A stretch of 5,562 nt of DNA from Oscillospiraceae bacterium (GTDB lineage: Bacteria > Bacillota > Clostridia > Oscillospirales > Oscillospiraceae). The DNA is taken from contig JAFVAS010000218.1 of NCBI GenBank assembly GCA_017480395.1, positions 1 through 5,562 of the forward strand. Direction: 5' to 3'. Shown here in pieces: positions 1 through 5,562 of the stretch. How positions within the stretch are numbered: the stretch's first letter is position 1; every line of letters starts with the position of its first letter. A program made the position numbers and the translations under genes. The notes under the pieces are model-generated. The model saw nothing but the letters and a program-made list of their open reading frames with translations. It did no database searches and was not told the origin of the DNA.

Positions 1-423
1 CAGCACCGGGGTGTTCTCGGGATCATAGCCCAGCTCAGCCATCAGGGCCCTGGAATTTTGCAGATTCTGCCGGGTGTTGAAGGAGGTGTCCTCCAGAACA
101 ATCTGCTCCGCCGGGACTCCCGCCGCAATCAGCGCATCGGCCATGGCCTGAGCCTCGGAGCAGGGCTCGTCGTTCCCCTGTCCCCCGCTGACGATGACTG
201 TCATCTCCGGGTGGTCGTCCAGGTATTCCAGCGCCTTGTCCAGCCGATAGCGCAGCACCGGCGACGGCCCGTCGGGCCAGACCATGGCCCCCAGGACAAT
301 CATCACCTTCGGCTCATGGCGCACATCGTCCCGGGCGCTGAGCAGAATGAACGCCTCCAGCCCAGCACAGCACAGCAAGAAAAGCGCAATCAGAATCAAC
401 ACGATCTTTCCCAACCGTTTCAC
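1..423 (-). CDS. DUF218 / SanA-ElyC-YdcF-like membrane-anchored protein (C-terminus cut off by window edge)
   Basis: The first 141 codons of a DUF218-family protein are visible; the rest lies beyond base 1. Residues 4-29 form one hydrophobic segment after a short basic N-terminus (VKRLGK), so a single membrane anchor with the domain outside is likely; the Cys pair at 18-19 does not fit a lipobox (Cys at -1), so a lipoprotein is unlikely. The domain starts at about residue 38 with a beta strand ending VLGA (43-46), then SPVLRYRLDKAL (54-65), the family hallmark SGGQGNDE (79-86), SEAQAM (89-94) and LEDTSFNTRQN (110-120). These match the family pattern GG.g..E, sEA..m and E..S.nT..N. E. coli relatives ElyC and SanA affect envelope integrity; biochemical function in the family is poorly defined. 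The start is GTG, overlapping the stop of the upstream ABC-F gene as GTGA, with AGGAGG 7 nt upstream. Its place behind ddl and murF supports an envelope role by inference. Confidence 0.88.
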   Translation of the reverse strand, partial: MKRLGKIVLILIALFLLCCAGLEAFILLSARDDVRHEPKVMIVLGAMVWPDGPSPVLRYRLDKALEYLDDHPEMTVIVSGGQGNDEPCSEAQAMADALIAAGVPAEQIVLEDTSFNTRQNLQNSRALMAELGYDPENTPVL

Positions 424-2330
424 GCCTGGGCCTCCTCCAGCTGCAGGGACAGCTCCTCCCATTGTTCGTAGAGTTCGTTCAGCCTGGTCTCCGCCGCCTC
501 CCGCTCCTGCGTCAGCGCCTGGAGCTTCTGGTAGTCGGTAGCGTTGGCCTCCATCTCGCCGTCGAGGGCGGCAAGCTGCTCCTCTGCCCGGGCGATGTCC
601 CGCTCCAGGGCGCGGAGCTGCTTCTCCAGATTCTTTGTGCCGCCGGGCGATTTCGCCTTCGGCTTGTCCTTCTTCGGCTTTGCCGCCTCCGTGGGCTTGA
701 GGACGCTCCTCAGCTCCTCCTCCCGGGCCAGCTTGGCGCGGTAGGCGTCGTAATCCCCCCGGAAGTCGGAGATTTTGCCGTTCTCCAGGGTCCAGATCCG
801 GCTGGCAAACCGATTGATGAAATAGCGGTCATTGGAGACGAAGAGCAGTGCGCCTTCAAAGTCCTCCACCGCCTCCTCGATCCACTCCCGGGAGGAGACG
901 TCAAGGTGGTTGGTGGGCTCGTCCAACACCAGCAGGTTGATGCTGTCCATCATGAGCATACAAAGCTTCAGCCGGGACAGCTCGCCGCCGGAGAGAGCGG
1001 ACACCGGCTTGAACACGTCCTCCCCCCGAAAGCGGAAGGCGGCCAGCTGATCCCGCGCCTCCTGGGCGGAGCAGTCCTTTTCATAGATCAGGGTGTCCAC
1101 CAGATTGCGCTCCGGGTGGGCGAACCGGACGATCTGGGGCAGATAGCCCACCTTCACCGTGGGGCCGAAGTGGATCAGGCCCCAGTCCGGCTTTTCCTCC
1201 CGGAGCAGCAGCTTTAAAAAGGTGGTCTTTCCCGTTCCGTTGTCCCCCAGCAGGGCGATGCGCTCGCCCCCAAGCACCTCCAGATTCAGATCGGAGAAAA
1301 GGGTTTTGTCGCCAAAGGACTTGCGCAGCCCCTCCACTGAGAAGAGCAGGTCGCCGTGAAATTCGGTGGAACGGAAGCCCTGCTTCAAATTCTGCTCCCG
1401 GCGGGGCTTGTCGGTGGTGCGCATTTTCTCGATGCGCTTCTCCATGGAGAAGGCCCGCTTATGCAGCTTGTCGTTGCCCATAAAGGCCCACAGGTGCATC
1501 TGATCGGCGGCCCGGGTGAGCTGCTCAATCTTCGCGCGCTCCTTCTCGTACTGCTTCATGCGCTCCTGGTAGCGGCGCTCCCGCTCCACCACATAGAAGC
1601 TGTAATTGCCGGAGTAGAACTCCGCCTTGCCCTCGTTGAGGGCGACGATGCGATCCACGCACCGATCGAGGAAATAGCGGTCGTGGGAGATGGTGAGCAC
1701 CGTGCCCTTGAAATGGGACACATAGTCCTCCAGCCACTCCACCGCGTGGAGGTCGAGGTGGTTGGTGGGCTCATCCAGCAGGAGGATATCGGTGTCCTCC
1801 AGAATGAGCCGTGCCAGGTTGATGCGGGTCTTCTCCCCGCCGGAGAGGGCGTCAAAGGGGCGCTCCCGCATCTCCCGCGGAATGCCGAGGCCGTTGCACA
1901 CCTTGCTCAGGCGCACGTCCACATCGTAGCCGCCGCTGAGGGCGATACCGTCGCTGAGGCGGTCGAAGCGGCGCAGGACCGCCTCGTCATAGTCGCCGGA
2001 CTCCATCTGCTCCGTGAGCTGCTTCAGCTCCTCCTCCATGGCATGGATGCGGGCAAAGGCGGTGTCCAGCACGTCCTTCACCGTGAACTCCGGCGGATAG
2101 ACCGGGATCTGGGAGATCAGGCCGATGCGCTTGCCCGGAGCGATGACCACATCCCCCTCGTCGGGCAGATAGGCCCCGGTGAGGATGCGGAACAGGGTGG
2201 TCTTGCCGGAGCCGTTGCGCCCCAGAATGCCGACCCGCTCCCCCTCGTTGACCTGAAAGGTCAGCCCATCCAGCACATTCTCACCGATCTGAAAGGACTT
2301 GACCAGGTTGGAGACTGCGATATCAATCAT
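420..2330 (-). CDS. ABC-F family ATPase (YdiF-like, two NBDs, ribosome-associated type)
   Basis: This 636-residue protein has two ATP-binding cassettes and no membrane segments, which defines an ABC-F translation factor and not a transporter. NBD1: Walker A GRNGSGKTT (37-45), signature LSGGEKTR (162-169), Walker B LLLDEPTNHLD (183-193), switch SHDRYF (215-220). A charged helical linker (about 245-325; P-site-tRNA-interaction-motif position) contains WAFMGNDKLHKRA (281-293). NBD2: Walker A GDNGTGKTT (362-370), signature LSGGELSR (446-453), Walker B LVLDEPTNHLD (467-477). The NBD2 switch reads SNDRYF (499-504), so Asn500 replaces the usual His. After a Lys/Pro-rich stretch (549-563) the tail (566-634) is a predicted coiled coil, as in YdiF and Uup; B. 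subtilis YdiF is of similar length. ABC-F proteins act on the ribosomal E site; some protect ribosomes from antibiotics, but I see nothing that proves a resistance role here. The ATG overlaps the murF stop as ATGA, with GGAG 8 nt upstream. Subfamily assignment is less sure than ABC-F membership. Confidence 0.93.
   Translation of the reverse strand: MIDIAVSNLVKSFQIGENVLDGLTFQVNEGERVGILGRNGSGKTTLFRILTGAYLPDEGDVVIAPGKRIGLISQIPVYPPEFTVKDVLDTAFARIHAMEEELKQLTEQMESGDYDEAVLRRFDRLSDGIALSGGYDVDVRLSKVCNGLGIPREMRERPFDALSGGEKTRINLARLILEDTDILLLDEPTNHLDLHAVEWLEDYVSHFKGTVLTISHDRYFLDRCVDRIVALNEGKAEFYSGNYSFYVVERERRYQERMKQYEKERAKIEQLTRAADQMHLWAFMGNDKLHKRAFSMEKRIEKMRTTDKPRREQNLKQGFRSTEFHGDLLFSVEGLRKSFGDKTLFSDLNLEVLGGERIALLGDNGTGKTTFLKLLLREEKPDWGLIHFGPTVKVGYLPQIVRFAHPERNLVDTLIYEKDCSAQEARDQLAAFRFRGEDVFKPVSALSGGELSRLKLCMLMMDSINLLVLDEPTNHLDVSSREWIEEAVEDFEGALLFVSNDRYFINRFASRIWTLENGKISDFRGDYDAYRAKLAREEELRSVLKPTEAAKPKKDKPKAKSPGGTKNLEKQLRALERDIARAEEQLAALDGEMEANATDYQKLQALTQEREAAETRLNELYEQWEELSLQLEEAQA
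431..436 (-). promoter_or_regulatory. Ribosome binding site of the DUF218 gene
   Basis: A perfect AGGAGG lies 7 nt before the GTG at 423-421 and inside the last codons of the ABC-F gene. It decides the non-ATG start and implies translational coupling through the GTGA stop/start overlap. Confidence 0.75.
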
Positions 2331-3721
2331 GACTGCTTCTCCGGGGTGATCTCGGCGAGATACTCCACAAGATGCTCAAAGCGCATGCCCCGGCTGGCCT
2401 TGACCAGCACGGTGCTGCCGGGTATGACCGCCTGGGCCAGCGCCTTCTGGGCCTGGGCCTGGTTGGCACATCGGTAGATCTCCGACACGCCGGACTCCTC
2501 CGCCCCGTCGGCGATATACTCCGCCAGCTTGCCCACCGTGACCAGGCAGTCGATCCGCGCAATCCCCAAAAATCGGCCCACGCTCTGGTGCAGACTGGGG
2601 CCGAGGTCGCCCAGCTCCAGCATATCGCCCAGTACAGCAATGCGCTTGCGGCTGCTCTGCTTGGAGAGGATGTCCAGCGCCGCCCGCATGGACTGGGGAT
2701 TGGCGTTGTAGGTGTCGTTCAAAATCGTGATGTCATCCCCCCGGTGGAGGATGGCCATGCGCATTTTGGTGGGCTCAAACTCCAGAATGCCCCGGTTGAT
2801 CTGCTCGTCGGTGAGGCCGAACATCCGCCCCACGGCGGCGGCCATGGTGACAGGATAGATCATATGCGCCCCGAGGCCAGGGATATACTGCTCCCAGCTG
2901 CCGGTGGGCGAGGCCAGGGTGCACGTCATGTGGTCGTCCCATTGCTCGCACAATTCTTCGCCGCGCCAGTCGTTGTCCGACCCGGCGCCGCACCAAGTGA
3001 TGGCCTGGTCGATCCGGCCGTCCAGGGTGCGCAGCAGCACATCGTCCCCGTTGAGAACGGCCCGCCCCTCGGCGGTCATGCCGTGAAAAACCTCGGCCTT
3101 GGCCTTGAGGGTGTTCTCCCGGCAGCCCAGGTTTTCAATGTGGGCGTCGCCGATGTTGGTGATCAGCGCCACGTCCGGCCGGGCGATCCGGGTCAGATAG
3201 TCGATCTCCCCCAGGTGGTTCATTCCCATCTCCAGCACCGCAATCTCATGGGCGTGGGTCAGGCGAAAGATGGTCAGGGGCAGACCGATATTGTTGTTGA
3301 AGTTCCCGTCGGTCTTGAGGACGTTGTACTTCTCCCCCAGCACGGCGGCCACCATATCCTTGGTGGTGGTCTTTCCGACGCTGCCGGTGACGGCGATCAC
3401 GGGAATGTGAAAGAGATTGCGGTAATAGACCGCCAGATCCCGCAGGGCATCCTGGGTGTCGGAGACCAGGATATAGCCCCGCCCCGCCACAGGGCTCTGG
3501 GGCTCTTTGGCGGTGAGGACGGCCAACGCACCGTGCTCCAGGGCGGAGTCGATGTAGTCATGGCCGTCAAAGCGGTCCCCCACCAGCGGGAGAAAGAGGC
3601 ATCCTTTTTTGATTTTGCGGCTGTCGGTACAGACATCGTGGATCGTCTGCTCCGCCAGCGCCGGCGTCAGCAGTCTGCCGCCGGTGGCCTGGGCCACCTG
3701 TTCCAGCGTGAGTGCTTCCAT
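2327..3721 (-). CDS. murF: UDP-N-acetylmuramoyl-tripeptide--D-alanyl-D-alanine ligase (MurF)
   Basis: MurF uses ATP to add D-Ala-D-Ala to UDP-MurNAc-tripeptide, the last cytoplasmic ligation before the lipid stage of peptidoglycan synthesis. The 464-residue protein has the usual MurF length. The N-terminal domain (1-105) contains the DSRKIKKGCLFLPL segment (33-46) typical of the UDP-MurNAc-binding region. The central ATPase domain has the P-loop GSVGKTT (113-119), NNNIGLP (142-148), EMGMN (164-168) and ITNIGDAHIENLG (187-199). The C-terminal domain has NDTYNANPQSM (335-345), GDMLELG (365-371) and the family-typical ending KASRGMRFEH (441-450). I chose the ATG at 3721 over an in-frame ATG at 3772, because 3721 gives the canonical length, lies 2 nt after the ddl stop and has a strong GAGAAAGGGG ribosome site 8 nt upstream. 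The stop overlaps the next start as ATGA. ddl directly upstream supplies its dipeptide substrate; ddl-murF adjacency is common in Gram-positives. Confidence 0.97.
   Translation of the reverse strand: MEALTLEQVAQATGGRLLTPALAEQTIHDVCTDSRKIKKGCLFLPLVGDRFDGHDYIDSALEHGALAVLTAKEPQSPVAGRGYILVSDTQDALRDLAVYYRNLFHIPVIAVTGSVGKTTTKDMVAAVLGEKYNVLKTDGNFNNNIGLPLTIFRLTHAHEIAVLEMGMNHLGEIDYLTRIARPDVALITNIGDAHIENLGCRENTLKAKAEVFHGMTAEGRAVLNGDDVLLRTLDGRIDQAITWCGAGSDNDWRGEELCEQWDDHMTCTLASPTGSWEQYIPGLGAHMIYPVTMAAAVGRMFGLTDEQINRGILEFEPTKMRMAILHRGDDITILNDTYNANPQSMRAALDILSKQSSRKRIAVLGDMLELGDLGPSLHQSVGRFLGIARIDCLVTVGKLAEYIADGAEESGVSEIYRCANQAQAQKALAQAVIPGSTVLVKASRGMRFEHLVEYLAEITPEKQS
2339..2342 (-). promoter_or_regulatory. 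Ribosome binding site of the ABC-F gene
   Basis: GGAG sits 8 nt before the ATG at 2330-2328, within the last codons of murF. Together with the ATGA overlap it supports coupled translation and this start. Confidence 0.55.
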
Positions 3722-3723
3722 GC

Positions 3724-4776
3724 TCAAAGCCCCTTTCTCGCCCGCAGGGAGGCGTTGACAATCCGCTCGCACAGCTCGCCATAGCTGATTCCCACTGCGG
3801 CGGCCTCCTGGGGCACCAGGCTGGTGGGGGTCATGCCGGGAAGGTTGTTGATCTCAATGAAATAGGGCTCCCCCTCCGCTGTGACGATAAAATCCGCCCG
3901 GGCGTAGACGCTCAGCCCCACCGTCTCAAAGACCTTCAGCGCCGCCTCGGCGATGCGCGCCTCCCACTCCGCGGGGATGGGGGACGGGCAGATCTCCTCC
4001 GCCGCCCCGGGCTGGTACTTGTTCTCGTAGTCATAGAAGCCCTGCCTGGGGATGATCTCGATGGAGGGCAGGGCCCGCCCCTCCAGCACCGCGATCTGGA
4101 TCTCCCGACCCTCGATGTACTGCTCCAGCACGCAGCGGGCGCCAAAGCGCAGACCCAGCTCCATGGCAGCCCGGAATTCCTCCTCCGTGCGGGCGATGGA
4201 GACGCCGATGGAGGAGCCGCAGGACACCGGCTTGACCACACAGGGCAGCTTGGTGCGCGCCAGAATGGCGTCGATTTCGGCGGCGGTGTAGCTGACGCAC
4301 TCCCACGCCGGGGTCAGCACGCCGACGGGAGCCACCAGCTTTTTGGTCAGGTCCTTGTCCATGGCGATGGCGGAGCTGAGGTAGTCCGAGCCGGTAAAGG
4401 GGATGCCGTGCATGGCCAGAGCCGCCTGAAGCCGCCCATCCTCGCCGCAGTCCCCGTGCAGCGCCAGAAAGACGATGTCGGCGGTGCGGCACAGATCGAT
4501 GACCCCCTCCCCGAAGAGGCTGTCGGAGGTATCCCTCCGCTGTCCGCGGATGGCCGCGATGTCGGGGGCCTCCCGGGAGACCTTCTTCCACTCCTCCGGA
4601 ACGGGGGCATCATACAGCTCCTCCAGGGTGCCGGAGAAGCCCTCCAATCCAAAAAACAGGTCACACAGCGCCACGCGGTGTCCCCGCTCCAGCAGGGCCT
4701 GGGCCACCAGGGTGCCGGAGGAGAGGGACACGTTGCGCTCCCCGCTCAGGCCCCCGGCCAGAACTACGATCTTCAT
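3724..4776 (-). CDS. ddl: D-alanine--D-alanine ligase
   Basis: Ddl joins two D-alanines using ATP in the cytoplasm; the product is the substrate of MurF encoded just downstream. The 350 residues show the ATP-grasp layout of the Ddl family. N-terminal domain: GGLSGERNVS (8-17, first D-Ala site Glu13) and HGDCGEDG (107-114), with a charged segment (about 42-98) between them. Central domain: AMDK (138-141) and VKPVSCGSSIGVS (181-193), the small ATP loop with the conserved serines, then EQYIEGREI (218-226). The omega loop FYDYENKY (247-254) keeps the tyrosines typical of D-Ala-D-Ala ligases and lacks the VanA/VanB-type pattern, so D-Ala-D-lactate activity is unlikely. C-terminal: RADF (293-296) and the metal/nucleotide segment EINNLPGMT (308-316). 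First gene of the leftward operon, behind a strong promoter with a leader of roughly 67 nt. The ribosome site AAGGGAG is 12 nt from the ATG, a long spacing. No later ATG with a better site is evident before the conserved GGLSGER motif. Confidence 0.97.
   Translation of the reverse strand: MKIVVLAGGLSGERNVSLSSGTLVAQALLERGHRVALCDLFFGLEGFSGTLEELYDAPVPEEWKKVSREAPDIAAIRGQRRDTSDSLFGEGVIDLCRTADIVFLALHGDCGEDGRLQAALAMHGIPFTGSDYLSSAIAMDKDLTKKLVAPVGVLTPAWECVSYTAAEIDAILARTKLPCVVKPVSCGSSIGVSIARTEEEFRAAMELGLRFGARCVLEQYIEGREIQIAVLEGRALPSIEIIPRQGFYDYENKYQPGAAEEICPSPIPAEWEARIAEAALKVFETVGLSVYARADFIVTAEGEPYFIEINNLPGMTPTSLVPQEAAAVGISYGELCERIVNASLRARKGL
3730..3736 (-). promoter_or_regulatory. Ribosome binding site that fixes the murF start
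   Basis: AAAGGGG (within the longer GAGAAAGGGG, which pairs well with the 16S tail apart from one G-U wobble) stands 8 nt before the ATG at 3721-3719. It lies in the last codons of ddl. The competing in-frame ATG at 3772 would add 17 residues and overlap ddl by 49 nt. Confidence 0.7.
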
Positions 4777-4788
4777 AACGATCCAAAA

Positions 4789-4795
4789 CTCCCTT
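4789..4795 (-). promoter_or_regulatory. Ribosome binding site of ddl, unusually far from the start
   Basis: AAGGGAG is the only good Shine-Dalgarno match upstream of the ATG at 4776-4774, but its last G is 12 nt from that ATG, against 7-8 nt for the four other genes here. The start itself is fixed by the MKIVVLAGGLSGER N-terminus, so this may mean moderated initiation. Confidence 0.5.
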
Positions 4796-4819
4796 TTCTA
4801 TAAAAATCAAGACCAGCAA

Positions 4820-4830
4820 GGCAAAATCGC
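4820..4830 (+). repeat. 11-bp direct repeat, copy 1
   Basis: GGCAAAATCGC occurs here, in the predicted ddl leader just downstream of its transcription start, and again at 4921-4931 in the same orientation, 101 bp away. The repeat is exact over 11 bp. Confidence 0.45.
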
Positions 4831-4848
4831 ATAATCAATCAACTTAGT

Positions 4849-4877
4849 ATTATAACATCCCCCTGTCCATATCTCAA
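4849..4877 (-). promoter_or_regulatory. Sigma-A-type promoter of the ddl-murF-ABC-F-DUF218 operon
   Basis: Read on the minus strand, a -35 box TTGAGA (4877-4872) is followed after exactly 17 nt by a perfect -10 box TATAAT (4854-4849). An extended -10 TG dinucleotide (TGT before TATAAT) is also present. Transcription would start near 4843, giving a leader of about 67 nt before ddl. No other promoter-like sequence or terminator is visible inside the operon, so all four leftward genes probably depend on this site. Confidence 0.85.
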
Positions 4878-4889
4878 CCAAAAAAACAT

Positions 4890-4910
4890 GGAAAATAGGA
4901 CGTATTTTCC
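4890..4910. repeat. Perfect inverted repeat between the divergent promoters, candidate operator
   Basis: GGAAAATA (4890-4897) and its exact reverse complement TATTTTCC (4903-4910) flank a 5-nt centre, GGACG. It lies wholly between the two outward-facing -35 boxes, 12 bp beyond that of ddl and 21 bp before that of the nitrilase gene. A stem-loop terminator is not expected here because neither transcript reads through it. A dimeric regulator site is the plainest reading, but no regulator gene is in the window and I do not recognise the motif. Confidence 0.6.
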
Positions 4911-4920
4911 CCGCATCCCC

Positions 4921-4931
4921 GGCAAAATCGC
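4921..4931 (+). repeat. 11-bp direct repeat, copy 2
   Basis: This second copy of GGCAAAATCGC directly abuts the -35 box (TTGACT, from 4932) of the nitrilase-gene promoter. Its partner is at 4820-4830. Confidence 0.45.
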
Positions 4932-4959
4932 TTGACTGTCCCTTCTGGGATGCTATACT
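4932..4959 (+). promoter_or_regulatory. Sigma-A-type promoter of the nitrilase-family gene
   Basis: TTGACT (4932-4937) and TATACT (4954-4959) are separated by 16 nt, with an extended -10 TG at 4951-4952. The predicted start near 4966 leaves a leader of about 54 nt before the ATG at 5020. It points away from the ddl promoter; the two -35 boxes are 54 bp apart. Confidence 0.82.
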
Positions 4960-5005
4960 GGTACTATCCAGCGAATCCAGACCGTGTCATCCTATTCCAT
5001 TTCCC

Positions 5006-5012
5006 GAAGGAG
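5006..5012 (+). promoter_or_regulatory. Ribosome binding site of the nitrilase-family gene
   Basis: GAAGGAG stands 7 nt before the ATG at 5020, a standard strong site that fixes this start. Confidence 0.75.
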
Positions 5013-5019
5013 CGTGCCC

Positions 5020-5562
5020 ATGAGAAAGTACATCGCCGCCGTCGCCCAGATCAACACCGCCACCCCCTGGGCGGAGAATATGCAGCGCATTGAGGGATAT
5101 ATCGACGACGCCGCCGCGCGAGGGGCGAAGCTGATCGCCTTTCCCGAGAGCTTTTCCCAGTATCTCGGCGGCAAAACCCCCACGGAGGAATTGGAGGACA
5201 GTCCGACCCTGCGCCGGATGGCGGCCAAGGCAAGGCAGCACGGCATGTGGGTGCTCTGCGGCTCCCTGTTCACCCCCAGCGGCGTGGACGAGCGGCGGAG
5301 CAACACCTCTGTCCTCCTCGATCCCCGGGGAGAGATCGCCGCGTCCTATGAGAAGATGCACATGTTCGACGTGACGCTGCCCGACGGCTCAAAGCGCCTG
5401 GAGTCCAACCGGTTCCGTCCCGGGGAGCGGATCGTCACCCTGGACAGCGAGCTGGGAGTGCTGGGGATGAGCGTCTGCTTCGACGTCCGCTTCCCCGAGC
5501 TCTACCGCATCATGGCCCTCCAGGGGGCCCAGGGGCTGCTGGTGCCCTCCATGTTCACCAAG
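5020..5562 (+). CDS. Nitrilase-superfamily (carbon-nitrogen hydrolase) amidohydrolase, Nit1/Nit2-like, C-terminus cut off
   Basis: The first 181 residues are present; the family is usually about 260-290 residues long, so roughly a third is missing beyond the window. All three catalytic residues of the nitrilase fold are visible: Glu43 in AFPESFSQY, Lys112 in YEKMHMFDV, and the nucleophile Cys153 in SVCFDVRFPELYR. The segment MHMFDVTLP...LESNRF.PG (113-135) and the CFDVRFPELYR motif match the Nit branch, whose members hydrolyse amides such as deaminated glutathione (Nit1, E. coli YbeM) or alpha-ketoglutaramate (Nit2 omega-amidase). The two activities cannot be separated from this sequence, and many Clostridia do not make glutathione, so the substrate is open. 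It is a soluble cytoplasmic enzyme: the N-terminus MRKYIAAVAQINT begins directly with the first beta strand and has no signal peptide. It has its own strong promoter and is transcribed away from the ddl operon, so a functional link to cell-wall synthesis is not implied. Confidence 0.92.
   Translation, partial: MRKYIAAVAQINTATPWAENMQRIEGYIDDAAARGAKLIAFPESFSQYLGGKTPTEELEDSPTLRRMAAKARQHGMWVLCGSLFTPSGVDERRSNTSVLLDPRGEIAASYEKMHMFDVTLPDGSKRLESNRFRPGERIVTLDSELGVLGMSVCFDVRFPELYRIMALQGAQGLLVPSMFTK

Noticed and set aside
1..423. DUF218 protein as a lipoprotein (Cys18-Cys19 in the hydrophobic segment)
   Set aside because: The residue before the candidate lipid Cys is itself Cys and the flanking residues do not fit a lipobox; the hydrophobic stretch also continues past it to about residue 29, as in a membrane anchor.
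420..2330. ABC-F protein as an antibiotic resistance determinant
   Set aside because: The operon context and YdiF-like architecture with a coiled-coil tail fit a housekeeping member; no resistance-type signature can be asserted from the linker by eye.
3722..3772. Upstream ATG at 3772 as the murF start (17 extra residues)
   Set aside because: It would overlap ddl by 49 nt and add a non-homologous N-terminus. The ATG at 3721 has a strong ribosome site and gives the normal MurF N-terminus.
2372..3784. A 470-codon plus-strand open frame opposite murF, and similar long plus-strand frames at 462-1217, 1356-2477 and 3712-4803
   Set aside because: They lie antisense to genes with unmistakable family motifs and their translations are low-complexity and rich in Leu, Gly, His, Val and Gln with no recognisable domain. 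Long open antisense frames are a by-product of G+C-rich codon use.
3724..4776. Ddl as a Van-type D-Ala-D-Lac or D-Ala-D-Ser ligase with glycopeptide resistance
   Set aside because: The omega loop is FYDYENKY, the D-Ala-D-Ala type, and no vanH, vanX, vanR/S or vanT-like gene is in the window.
4987..5361. Minus-strand 124- and 104-codon frames opposite the nitrilase gene
   Set aside because: They are shadows of the plus-strand gene, have no ribosome site, and no recognisable domain.

Overview
The window is a stretch of G+C-rich chromosome that reads like a Clostridia-type Gram-positive (Oscillospiraceae-like by gene style and codon use). That placement is an inference from protein character, tight operon packing, strong AGGAGG-type ribosome binding sites and sigma-A-type promoters; no rRNA or other marker gene is present. 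There are five protein genes, two of them cut by the window ends. I see no mobile element, CRISPR array, tRNA or rRNA.

Layout: bases 1-4776 hold a leftward (minus-strand) operon, in transcription order ddl (D-alanine--D-alanine ligase, 3724-4776), murF (UDP-MurNAc-tripeptide--D-Ala-D-Ala ligase, 2327-3721), an ABC-F family ATPase (420-2330), and a DUF218/SanA-ElyC-YdcF-like membrane-anchored protein (1-423, C-terminus outside the window). The spacing is extremely tight: 2 nt between ddl and murF, an ATGA overlap between murF and the ABC-F gene, and a GTGA overlap between the ABC-F gene and the DUF218 gene. Bases 4777-5019 are an AT-richer divergent intergenic region with two very good promoters facing away from each other, an 8-bp-arm palindrome between them and an 11-bp direct repeat. 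Bases 5020-5562 hold the N-terminal two thirds of a rightward nitrilase-superfamily amidohydrolase (Nit1/Nit2-like).

How the genes fit together: Ddl makes the D-Ala-D-Ala dipeptide and MurF attaches it to the UDP-MurNAc-tripeptide, so the first two genes are consecutive steps of cytoplasmic peptidoglycan precursor synthesis. The DUF218 protein belongs to a family linked to envelope integrity in E. coli. The ABC-F protein looks like a ribosome-associated housekeeping factor (YdiF-like) and not a transporter; its NBD2 carries Asn where the switch His is expected. The divergent nitrilase-like enzyme probably has an unrelated metabolite-repair or omega-amidase role, but shares the intergenic regulatory region.

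Nothing here is clearly a new system. The most unusual things are the degenerate H-switch in the ABC-F protein, the structured divergent promoter region, and the placement of an ABC-F gene inside a cell-wall operon.
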